NCBI GenBank assembly: GCA_945865745.1
Contig: CAMBFP010000028.1
Coordinates: forward strand, 1 to 11,828
DNA from: Rhizobium sp. Q54
GTDB taxonomy: Bacteria; Pseudomonadota; Alphaproteobacteria; Rickettsiales; UBA1997
Length of the DNA stretch: 11,828 bases
Direction: 5' to 3'
A program made the position numbers and the translations under genes. Shown here in pieces: positions 1 to 5,610 of this stretch; the stretch's first letter is position 1; each line of letters begins with the position of its first letter. The notes under the pieces are model-generated. The model did no database searches and was not told where the DNA came from. It was given only the letters and a program-made list of their open reading frames with translations.

Positions 1-903
1 AAGTTGGTTTAGGTATTCTCCATTTTCTGCAATTTTTTCTGGACTGCCTTTCCCGAAAAATACATCGGCAACGTAACGCCCGTAAATGTCAGTTTTGTTG
101 GTTTTTACGATTAGGAATGAAGAGTCCTTCAAAATTTTCTTTAAAGCCGTCGTCGCTTTTTTTCCTTCCTTCGTTTCCGCTTCTGCAGCATTGATCTTTG
201 CAAGACGTAAAATCTCTCGGTGCTTAATTCCAAATCCTAAATCGAGCTTTACGTGAATTGTGTCGCCGTCGACAACTCGTTCTAATTCAGCTTTGTAGGT
301 GTAAGAGCTTTTTGGTTGGTTAAGAGTTGAGGCTTGGGAAGGCTTGCTCTGAACTTGCTGAAGGGTGGCGTATTTTTTTTCGAGAAGAATGTTGAAGCCT
401 AGATCAATTTCGCCTTCTTTGGTGGTTGTGTAGGTGAAGAGTTTGCCGCGGGTTATTTTCAGCTTCGTTGGAATTTTTTTTGGCCTTGCGCGTGGTTTTG
501 ATTGTGTAATTGCCCGCTGTAAATTTTTCGCACCTAGCTGTTCAGTCAAAGCTAGGTCTTCTAGTAGTTTCCTTTTTTCTCCGTCTTTTACCGTAACCAG
601 ATTTCGGTAGTGACTCCAATTCAAATTATTTTTGGGCAGAGTAGGGTAGGTTTTGTAGAAGCTGCGCATTTGGTAGAGCGTTCGCTCTGCAATCGAGACA
701 TCTTTTGCTAAATCACAAAAAAGTTTTTTGCCGTAGTTGCTGTTGTTGTTTTTCAACAAATGTTCGTCGAGAATTTCTCCAATCTGCCAGCACATTTCAA
801 CTTTCTCACGATTTAGATTTTGAATAATCTCTTGCTCAGTTTTTAAAATTATTTTTTGAATTTGAGTGAGAAGTTTTTTGTAATTATTTAGAGCGATTTT
901 CAT
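1..903 (-). CDS. DUF1016-like N-terminal domain fused to a thermonuclease (SNase-like) domain, partial at left edge
   Basis: This frame is open from the ATG at 903 down to base 1 (301 codons, no stop), so the C-terminus lies outside the window. Residues about 20-90 (CWQIGEIL, NYGKKLF, AERTLYQMRSFYKTYP) resemble the N-terminal DUF1016/YhcG domain, a helical fold usually joined to a PDDEXK nuclease. Here it is followed by a basic linker (SKPRARPKK), a short beta-rich stretch (RGKLFTY...EIDLGFNI) and, from about residue 200, a staphylococcal-nuclease domain. In that domain VVDGDTI supplies the calcium-site Asp, RLAKINAAE keeps the R35 and E43 equivalents at the right spacing (the D40 position is Asn), and TDIYGRYVADVF keeps the R87 equivalent. 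It is therefore probably an active phosphodiesterase on DNA or RNA. There is no signal peptide, so it is likely cytoplasmic. Its target is unknown. A palindrome lies just upstream. The SNase call is strong, the DUF1016 call moderate. Confidence 0.8.
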   Translation of the reverse strand, partial: MKIALNNYKKLLTQIQKIILKTEQEIIQNLNREKVEMCWQIGEILDEHLLKNNNSNYGKKLFCDLAKDVSIAERTLYQMRSFYKTYPTLPKNNLNWSHYRNLVTVKDGEKRKLLEDLALTEQLGAKNLQRAITQSKPRARPKKIPTKLKITRGKLFTYTTTKEGEIDLGFNILLEKKYATLQQVQSKPSQASTLNQPKSSYTYKAELERVVDGDTIHVKLDLGFGIKHREILRLAKINAAEAETKEGKKATTALKKILKDSSFLIVKTNKTDIYGRYVADVFFGKGSPEKIAENGEYLNQL

Positions 904-936
904 TTCGTGAAATGTTGATTTAACTGAACAAAACCT

Positions 937-961
937 AATTTTGAGCACAGTGCTCAAAATT
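937..961. promoter_or_regulatory. Perfect 25-bp palindrome between divergent genes (operator candidate)
   Basis: Arms of 12 bp (AATTTTGAGCAC and its exact complement) flank a single central A. The element sits in the 78-bp gap between the nuclease gene (start 903, minus) and queF (start 982, plus), about 20-35 bp from each start codon, where a dimeric repressor could control both. Each arm contains TTGAGC, which could double as a -35 box, but no good -10 was seen at the right spacing. A transcript hairpin is an alternative. No regulator gene adjoins it. Confidence 0.5.
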
Positions 962-981
962 CAATTTAACTCTCAAATCTA

Positions 982-1404
982 ATGAAAAAATCGCAACTTC
1001 TTTTAGGTAAAGAAATTCCCTACAAGTTTGACAAGCCCGAGCAAAAAATTTTGCAAGCCGTGCCAAATCCTCACACCGATGTTGATTACGTTGCGAGTTT
1101 TACTTGTCCGGAATTTACTTCAATTTGTCCGATTACTAGTCAGCCAGATTACGCCGAGCTTGTAATTGATTACGTTCCGGGGAAGTCGATTCTCGAAAGC
1201 AAATCGCTAAAACTTTACCTAGTTTCTTACCGTAACCACGGCGCTTTTCACGAGGATTGCACGATTCAAATCGCCAAAGACATTGTAAAAACAATTAAGC
1301 CAAAATGGCTGCGGATTGCTGGCTATTGGGCGCCGCGCGGCGGGATTCCGATTGATGTTTTTTTCCAGACTGGAGAGGTGCCAAGCGGCATTTGTATTGA
1401 GTAA
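982..1404 (+). CDS. queF: NADPH-dependent 7-cyano-7-deazaguanine reductase (QueF)
   Basis: Reduces preQ0 to preQ1 with NADPH, a nitrile reduction in the queuosine tRNA-modification pathway, in the cytoplasm. At 140 residues it matches the short single-domain type I QueF. The sequence FTSICPITSQPDYAEL contains the catalytic cysteine (C49, which forms the thioimide with preQ0) and the acid D56. ESKSLKLYL (72-80) is the QueF signature for NADPH binding, and RNHGAFHED (84-92) carries the substrate-binding Glu (E91). APRGGIPIDVF closes the family pattern. It is divergent from the nuclease gene, with a palindrome between them. No Shine-Dalgarno sequence is visible upstream, but residue 1 fits the family N-terminus. 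No other queuosine gene is present, so it appears to be a stand-alone unit. Confidence 0.97.
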   Translation: MKKSQLLLGKEIPYKFDKPEQKILQAVPNPHTDVDYVASFTCPEFTSICPITSQPDYAELVIDYVPGKSILESKSLKLYLVSYRNHGAFHEDCTIQIAKDIVKTIKPKWLRIAGYWAPRGGIPIDVFFQTGEVPSGICIE

Positions 1405-1415
1405 TTAATTTCTTT

Positions 1416-1441
1416 GTCATCCCCAATAAAGTGGGGATGAC
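1416..1441. repeat. REP-like hairpin (GTCATCCCCA stem) between convergent genes
   Basis: A perfect 10-bp inverted repeat (GTCATCCCCA / TGGGGATGAC) with a 6-nt loop lies between the 3' ends of queF (plus) and the pilin-like gene (minus). The stem type resembles the dispersed GTCAT...ATGAC palindromes common between bacterial genes. Its place suggests it could also stop transcription from both sides, although neither side has a proper T-run. Confidence 0.6.
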
Positions 1442-1462
1442 GCGTTAGCTTTTGCGGTAAAA

Positions 1463-2389
1463 TTACGCGACTTTAATTCCCCACTTCTTTCCTAAATATT
1501 TTTCGATCTGAGCTCTTTTCGCTGCGGGGATAAGTTTGCCGTAAATAATGATTTCGCCAATTTTGCCGCTGAATGCGCCGTAAGCTCCTGAGCAAAATTG
1601 CACCGGGGGAAATACAGAATTTTTTAGACTGGTTAAGCCAACTCTAACCGAGGTGCCGTTAATAAAAATTGTCGGTGTTTTATTCTTGTAATTGAGGGTG
1701 ATTATTACCGGCGCCGACAACCCATTAGAGCCATTGTAAACTGCTAAAGGTGCCATGTAACTAGAGCCGTGTTCGTAAACAGAAACGCCGTTAGTTCCGA
1801 GGGAAATTCCGGCTCCGACAAAGTCTGTGCCGCCGTATCCCAGTGAAGCCCCAAAAATATATTTCTGTCCCGCTGTTCCGTTGGCATCACCTACGTTATT
1901 TGTTTGAGCGTCGATTTGGTGAATGACGGCGTCAGGGTAAGCAACTACAAAAATCGTAAAATTATTTGTGTTACTAGGTGCGGCGATTGGGTAATAATTA
2001 GTGCCAGCAGTAACGGAAATTAGATCATCAACTCCGTCACATTTTAGAGCGGGCAAGCCGTTAATTGCATTGGCGACGTAAAGCGGTCTAGCTGTGCCAG
2101 ATGTTGTTGCGTTGCTTTTATTTATTTGTTGCGGATTGGTGTCGTTCCAAGTTGAAACCGGGTTTTGGTCGTCGATGTTAGTGGGAAAAGCTGCTTCAGA
2201 AGTTGTGTCTAACCAAAGAACTAGATCTGCAACCCCATTAGCCGGAGAGCTTTGCGTTATCGATCTCGCCGCCGCCAATTTCATTTTAACGTAGAGGCTT
2301 GTGCCCTGCATTCCACCAGCGATCAAAATGCCAATAACAAGAGTGACGATTGAAAGCTCAATTAAGGAAAAAGCGCGTTTTAGCTTCAT
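1463..2389 (-). CDS. Pseudopilin-like protein with C-terminal LamG/concanavalin-like domain
   Basis: The 308-residue product begins with a type IV prepilin signature, a short basic leader MKLKRA followed by FSLIEL and the hydrophobic run SIVTLVIGILIAGG. Cleavage by prepilin peptidase is expected between A6 and F7, with the conserved Glu at +5. The usual -1 Gly is replaced by Ala. After the N-terminal helix, residues about 53-305 (ADLVLWLD..., GLPALKCDGVDDLISV, NNFTIFVVAY, FINGTSV, GKIGEIIIYGKLIPAAKRAQIEKYLGKKWGI) fit a LamG/concanavalin A-like jelly roll, a fold that often binds glycans or proteins outside the cell. It would be an inner-membrane or surface filament-associated protein, possibly a minor pilin or adhesin. 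It starts 3 nt after the stop of the dnaE fragment, so it is probably in the same transcript. No other pilus gene is nearby. The binding partner is unknown. Confidence 0.8.
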   Translation of the reverse strand: MKLKRAFSLIELSIVTLVIGILIAGGMQGTSLYVKMKLAAARSITQSSPANGVADLVLWLDTTSEAAFPTNIDDQNPVSTWNDTNPQQINKSNATTSGTARPLYVANAINGLPALKCDGVDDLISVTAGTNYYPIAAPSNTNNFTIFVVAYPDAVIHQIDAQTNNVGDANGTAGQKYIFGASLGYGGTDFVGAGISLGTNGVSVYEHGSSYMAPLAVYNGSNGLSAPVIITLNYKNKTPTIFINGTSVRVGLTSLKNSVFPPVQFCSGAYGAFSGKIGEIIIYGKLIPAAKRAQIEKYLGKKWGIKVA

Positions 2390-2392
2390 ATT

Positions 2393-3526
2393 TTAAGAAA
2401 TATTCTTGATGCGAAGAAGGTCGATTTCATTTAGTAAAAATTTCCCCGGAAGTAGAATTTTTTTGCCATCAGTGATGAATGAAACATCAGTAGTATTTTC
2501 TTCAGATTCAGGCGCGATGCGCTGGGATAGCAAGGATTTTAGCATTAAAATTTGCTCGCGTCTCGTAATTAGAATTTCGATTTCAGCGGGAATTTTTTTT
2601 GGCTGTGGAATAGGTTGAGATGGTTTCGCCCCAGAAATTTTTGGCCCAGAAGTTTTTGTCTCGGGAGTTTTCGCGTCAGAAGTTTTTGTCTTGTAGCCCG
2701 AAGAAGAATTTCCTCTAAAATTACGCGCTGCTTGCTGCTTAATATCTTCAAACTCTTCTTTCGCCGCTTCGGTATTTCTTAAAAAATCTTCTAATTTTTT
2801 TACGCCCTGAATCAAAATTCTAATCCCGCCTTCATCTCTGCGGATCAAGCAATCAAGGGCGATTACGCTGCCGTCAACCAAGATATCTCGTGAATTTGTG
2901 ATTAGCGCTTCGTCGAAAACCATTGTTTCGAAAATACCAAAAGGGTCGGAAATATTAATGTAAGCAAAACGTCCGCGCGCGCTAGAACGGTGCTTACTAT
3001 TGGCGATTACGCCGACCATTTTTACAAGAGCTCCGTCTTTTAATTCGTCGCGTTCAAGCTTGTCAGAAAATATTACGCCGCGCTTGCGCAAGTCGGGAAT
3101 TGCTACGTCGATAGGATGTTCATTGAGAAAAAAACCGAAGGCTTCGAATTCTTTTTGTAGGCGCTCAGCTCTATTCCAATCCTCTGTTTGCTTGAGTTTT
3201 GGCTTAATATTTGCTTCCGCCATTCCACCAAAAAGACTCATTTGATTCGAAGAAGATTCTTCATTTTGTTGCGCGGAATAAGCGGCGAGAGTTTCAAATG
3301 ATTCAGCAATTTGGCGGCGATTATTTCCTACTTTGTCGAAAGCGCCGGCCTTAGCTAAAGCTTCAACGGATTTTTTATTTACAAGGCGCGGGCTGATGCG
3401 TTTGGCGAAGTCGTAAACATCTTTAAAATCGCCATTTTCTTTACGTTCTGAGGCGACCACTTCCATTGTGCCAAAGCCCACAGCTTTAATTGCGCCTAGT
3501 CCAAAACGAATCGCGAGATCACTCAT
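2393..3526 (-). CDS. dnaE: DNA polymerase III alpha subunit, C-terminal part only (5'-truncated dnaE)
   Basis: The 377-residue product matches only the last third of DnaE (usually about 1100-1200 residues). In order it has a helix-hairpin-helix region (FGLGAIKAVG, then NKKSVEALAKAGAFDKVG), the QMSLFGG clamp-binding motif, the HPID region, an OB-fold (ALVKMVGVI...GRFAYINISDPFGIFETMVF...GSVIALDC), a K/T/S/P-rich repetitive linker and a tail like the tau-binding domain (LLPGKFLLNEIDLLRI). The PHP domain, the palm with its catalytic aspartates and the thumb are absent, so it cannot polymerise alone. Homology begins within a few residues of the ATG, which overlaps the uppP stop (ATGA), implying translational coupling. 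The frame is uninterrupted. It may be a recently cut remnant, a split polymerase subunit, or the product of a rearrangement or misassembly. A full dnaE is not in this window. Confidence 0.88.
   Translation of the reverse strand: MSDLAIRFGLGAIKAVGFGTMEVVASERKENGDFKDVYDFAKRISPRLVNKKSVEALAKAGAFDKVGNNRRQIAESFETLAAYSAQQNEESSSNQMSLFGGMAEANIKPKLKQTEDWNRAERLQKEFEAFGFFLNEHPIDVAIPDLRKRGVIFSDKLERDELKDGALVKMVGVIANSKHRSSARGRFAYINISDPFGIFETMVFDEALITNSRDILVDGSVIALDCLIRRDEGGIRILIQGVKKLEDFLRNTEAAKEEFEDIKQQAARNFRGNSSSGYKTKTSDAKTPETKTSGPKISGAKPSQPIPQPKKIPAEIEILITRREQILMLKSLLSQRIAPESEENTTDVSFITDGKKILLPGKFLLNEIDLLRIKNIS
2618..2692 (-). repeat. Five imperfect 15-nt repeats coding a K-T-S linker in dnaE fragment
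   Basis: Five tandem 15-nt units encode KTKTS, DAKTP, ETKTS, GPKIS and GAKPS. They form the low-complexity linker between the OB-fold region and the C-terminal domain of the DnaE fragment. All units keep the frame and the central AAA lysine codon, which suggests slippage or unequal-crossover expansion under coding constraint. Confidence 0.7.
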
Positions 3527-4317
3527 ACCAAAAAGATTAAGACTAAAATTCCAACAACGATTCGGTAAAATCCAAAGGGCACAAAATTATTTTTGCTGAC
3601 GAAATTTATGAACCATTTGACCACGAAAAGCGCTGAGAGAAATGAGGCGAGAAGGCCGACAAAAATGATTTCGAGATCTGTGTTAGTAAGGTCGATCGAG
3701 CTTTTGTAAAGGTCGTAAATGCTAGCGGCGGCGATTGTTGGAATTGCCAAGAAGAAAGAAAATTCCGCGGCGATTTTGCGATTTAAGCCAAGCAGTAATC
3801 CGCCAATGATTGTAGCGCCAGACCTTGAAACCCCTGGAATCATCGCCAAGCACTGAAATAGCCCAACGTAAAAAGCGGTGAGGGGAGTGATGTTTTTTAG
3901 TTCTTCGACAGTTGAGCTTCTCGGCCTGCGCTCAACCAAAATCATTACGATTCCGCCGAGGATTAGGGCGAGGGCAATGGTTAAATTGTTGAAGAGAAAT
4001 GCCTTAATTAATCCATGAAAAGCCACGCCGATCAAAGCCGCAGGAAGAAAGGCTAAAGCTAAATTTAAAATGAATTTCTGTTGTGATTTTTCTTTGAAGT
4101 GAATCAAGAGATCAAAAATTTTACCGCGGTAAATAACACAAATCGCCAAAATCGCGCCGAGCTGAATAACGATTTCAAAGAGATTATTTTTGATCGTAGT
4201 GAAATCGACTAATTGCGAAGTGAGTAGTAAGTGAGCAGTGGAAGAAACTGGAATGAACTCTGTTAAGCCTTCAACAATTCCAAGAAGAGCGGCTTTAAAA
4301 AAATCAACTAACATCAT
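3523..4317 (-). CDS. uppP: Undecaprenyl-diphosphate phosphatase (UppP/BacA)
   Basis: Integral membrane enzyme that dephosphorylates undecaprenyl diphosphate to recycle the lipid carrier for peptidoglycan and other surface polymers. It also gives bacitracin tolerance. The 264 residues are close to the usual 265-275. Motif 1, EGLTEFIPVSSTAHL (16-30), holds the catalytic Glu residues and the PVSSTAH loop; motif 2 is PGVSRSG (161-167). Several hydrophobic helices follow, ending in YRIVVGILVLIFLV, a normal UppP C-terminus. A second in-frame ATG directly follows the first (4314). The gene starts 15 nt after the tRNA-Leu 3' end on the same strand and may be co-transcribed with it. Its stop overlaps the ATG of the truncated dnaE by 4 nt. 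The gene itself looks complete and functional. Confidence 0.97.
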   Translation of the reverse strand: MMLVDFFKAALLGIVEGLTEFIPVSSTAHLLLTSQLVDFTTIKNNLFEIVIQLGAILAICVIYRGKIFDLLIHFKEKSQQKFILNLALAFLPAALIGVAFHGLIKAFLFNNLTIALALILGGIVMILVERRPRSSTVEELKNITPLTAFYVGLFQCLAMIPGVSRSGATIIGGLLLGLNRKIAAEFSFFLAIPTIAAASIYDLYKSSIDLTNTDLEIIFVGLLASFLSALFVVKWFINFVSKNNFVPFGFYRIVVGILVLIFLV

Positions 4318-4332
4318 TTGCTAATAAAGCTG

Positions 4333-4417
4333 TGGTACCTCCGGCCCGACTCGAACGGGCACATCCTAGGGACAATAGATTTTGAGTCTATCGCGTCTAC
4401 CATTCCGCCACGGAGGC
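4333..4417 (-). tRNA. tRNA-Leu (anticodon CAA), CCA encoded
   Basis: The minus strand folds as a class II tRNA of 85 nt including an encoded CCA. The acceptor stem is GCCTCCG / CGGAGGT with discriminator A, followed by a D-arm (GCGGAATGGTAGACGC), an anticodon stem ATAGA/TCTAT around loop CTCAAAA, a variable arm of about 14 nt with a CCC/GGG-type pairing, and a T-arm GCCCG-TTCGAGT-CGGGC. The anticodon CAA (complement of 4382-4384) reads UUG. The long variable arm supports Leu. It lies directly upstream of uppP. No clear promoter was seen in the sequence before it. Confidence 0.95.
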
Positions 4418-4448
4418 CAAAGAAAAATTTCCAAGAGAATTGCCAAGA

Positions 4449-4502
4449 AAATGGTCAGAGGTTATTCAAGAGAGCCTTACCACTCAAAACCTCTGACCAT
4501 TT
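4449..4502. repeat. Long hairpin: perfect 15-bp stem, 24-nt loop
   Basis: The arms AAATGGTCAGAGGTT (4449-4463) and its exact reverse complement (4488-4502) enclose a 24-nt loop. It lies about 30 bp upstream of tRNA-Leu and outside any gene. No T-run follows it on either strand, so an intrinsic terminator is unlikely. A small structured RNA, a palindromic mobile remnant or a protein-binding site are the options. Confidence 0.6.
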
Positions 4503-4503
4503 C

Positions 4504-4541
4504 AAAAGTAAATTCCAAAAGTAAAAAACCTAAAAAGTAAA
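4504..4541. repeat. Three AAAAGTAAA direct repeats
   Basis: AAAAGTAAA occurs at 4504-4512, 4517-4525 and 4533-4541, with spacings of 13 and 16 bases. It lies immediately right of the 15-bp-stem hairpin. It may be simple A-rich slippage or an upstream promoter (UP-like) region. No function is assigned. Confidence 0.45.
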
Positions 4542-4654
4542 ATTTTTTGGAAAGGGCAACTCTAGCAAGTCAGTGATTTAAAAGTCAAACCGCCAGCCTT
4601 GATTGATTGAGAGGTCTTGATTTTGCTTTATTAGTTACAGATCTTCCGCTCTTC

Positions 4655-4674
4655 ATCCTTGCGCAGGCGAGGAT
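4655..4674. repeat. REP-like hairpin (ATCCTTGC stem)
   Basis: Eight pairs (ATCCTTGC with GCGAGGAT, one G-T wobble) close a 4-nt loop. Flanking CTTCC (4643-4647) and GGAAG (4677-4681) could extend the structure after an internal bulge. The TCATCC/GGAT core resembles the hairpin at 1416-1441, suggesting a dispersed intergenic repeat family. Confidence 0.5.
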
Positions 4675-4787
4675 CTGGAAGGTTTAAAAACTTACTGCCG
4701 AGCTTGTTATCCATTATTCCCGTCTAAGCGTGGATGGCGTGATGCCTTTTTACAAAAGAAATTAAATCGAACTTCCTACTTATAATA

Positions 4788-5381
4788 ATGCAAAAAAATC
4801 TTATCGAAAATCTTAGCAAAATAATCAGCAGGCTTCCTGGAATGGGCCCGCGAATTGCCAAAAGAATTGTGCTTCATTTGGCAACCAACAAAGAAAAAAT
4901 CCTTCAACCTCTGCTCGAAAATCTTCGCGCTTTAAATGAAAAAATTCACGAATGCGAAATTTGTGGAAATATCGACGAGGGAAATATTTGCGCGATTTGT
5001 TTGAGTCAAAATCGCGATGAAACCTTAATATGCGTTGTAGAAGAAATTGCAGATCTTTGGGCGGTTGAGCGCGCACAAAATTATCGCGGAAAATATCACG
5101 TGCTCGGTGGAAATCTTTCGGCGATTTCGGGCAAAACAATTCAGGATCTAAATTTAGAGTCGCTTTATTCGCGCCTAGAAAAAGGCGGAGTCGTAGAAAT
5201 AATTATTGCCACCAGTGCAACGATTGATGGACAAACCACTGCACATTTTCTCTCTGAAAATTTAAAAGATTTTAAAATCAAAATTACCCGCCTAGCTTAC
5301 GGAATCCCAGTTGGCAGTGAGCTTGATTACTTAGACGAAGGCACGATTGCCATTGCCTTCAAAACACGTTTGGAGTTTTAA
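4788..5381 (+). CDS. recR: Recombination mediator protein RecR
   Basis: Works with RecO (and RecF) to load RecA on SSB-coated single-stranded DNA during gap and break repair, forming a ring clamp in the cytoplasm. The 197 residues match the family length. The N-terminal helix-hairpin-helix has the RLPGMGPRIAKRIVLHL pattern (15-31). A four-cysteine zinc finger has C56, C59, C68 and C71. The TOPRIM domain starts near residue 80 (ICVVEEIADLWAVE), continues with HVLGGNLSAISG, and the C-terminus has RLAYGIPVGSELDYLDEGT, the RecR signature. It heads a plus-strand run with the DUF6356-like and dedA genes. The common partner dnaX is not adjacent. A TATAAT (4781-4786) directly before the ATG is too close to act as its -10 unless the message starts inside the gene. 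Confidence 0.97.
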   Translation: MQKNLIENLSKIISRLPGMGPRIAKRIVLHLATNKEKILQPLLENLRALNEKIHECEICGNIDEGNICAICLSQNRDETLICVVEEIADLWAVERAQNYRGKYHVLGGNLSAISGKTIQDLNLESLYSRLEKGGVVEIIIATSATIDGQTTAHFLSENLKDFKIKITRLAYGIPVGSELDYLDEGTIAIAFKTRLEF

Positions 5382-5383
5382 AA

Positions 5384-5608
5384 ATGAATTTCTTTACCCG
5401 TCACTTACGCGAATCTAGCGAAAATTATTTCGAGCATTTTCTTTTTACTTTCGCCACTGCGCTTTGGTTAGTTGGAACTGGTTTGGTTTTGCTTTGCCAC
5501 GCGATTTTCCCTTTCATTTTTGTTTCCATTGCCAGCAGTAATGTGAAAAAAATTAATCAAGTAATGCAAAAGCGAATGGAGTTTTTGAACGAAGGTTGCG
5601 GTAAATAA
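5384..5608 (+). CDS. Small membrane protein, DUF6356-like
   Basis: A 74-residue protein starting 2 nt after the recR stop. The N-terminus NFFTRHLRESSENYFEHF and the hydrophobic segment that follows (about 21-49, LFTFATALWLVGTGLVLLCHAIFPFIFV) fit the DUF6356 pattern as I recall it: an FTRHP-like start, SYxEH, then a membrane helix with a conserved CHAIxPF. The C-terminal part (KKINQVMQKRM) is basic and likely cytoplasmic. The family is known mainly from alphaproteobacteria and has no established function. Tight spacing with recR and dedA implies co-transcription. The family call is from memory of the pattern. Confidence 0.75.
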   Translation: MNFFTRHLRESSENYFEHFLFTFATALWLVGTGLVLLCHAIFPFIFVSIASSNVKKINQVMQKRMEFLNEGCGK

Positions 5609-5610
5609 TT

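Larger units (their letters stand above)
4418..4787. other. 370-bp gene-free region between divergent tRNA-Leu and recR
   Basis: No convincing coding frame is present. From left to right it holds an AT-rich stretch with CCAAGA repeated at 4433 and 4444, a perfect 15-bp-stem hairpin (4449-4502), three AAAAGTAAA copies (4504-4541), a REP-like hairpin (4655-4674) and a weaker, decayed REP-like stretch around 4711-4737. Promoters for tRNA-Leu/uppP (minus) and recR (plus) must lie here, but none stands out. Confidence 0.6.

Noticed and set aside
904..981. Possible preQ1 riboswitch before queF
   Set aside because: The gap lacks the aptamer's C-rich loop and A-rich tail pattern, and the palindrome explains the only structure seen.
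4318..4524. 68-codon plus-strand open frame
   Set aside because: It runs antisense through tRNA-Leu and into the hairpin region, with no domain or ribosome site.
4781..4786. Perfect TATAAT just before the recR start
   Set aside because: It ends one base before the ATG, so transcription would begin inside the gene, and no -35 hexamer is correctly spaced. Probably chance in AT-rich DNA.
4418..4787. CRISPR array or attachment site next to the tRNA
   Set aside because: Repeats here are short (9 bp) with irregular spacing, no second copy of the tRNA 3' end was noticed, and no integrase gene is present.
4825..5139. 104-codon minus-strand open frame inside recR
   Set aside because: It is fully antisense to a well-supported recR and its product is low in recognisable features. 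It is a shadow frame.
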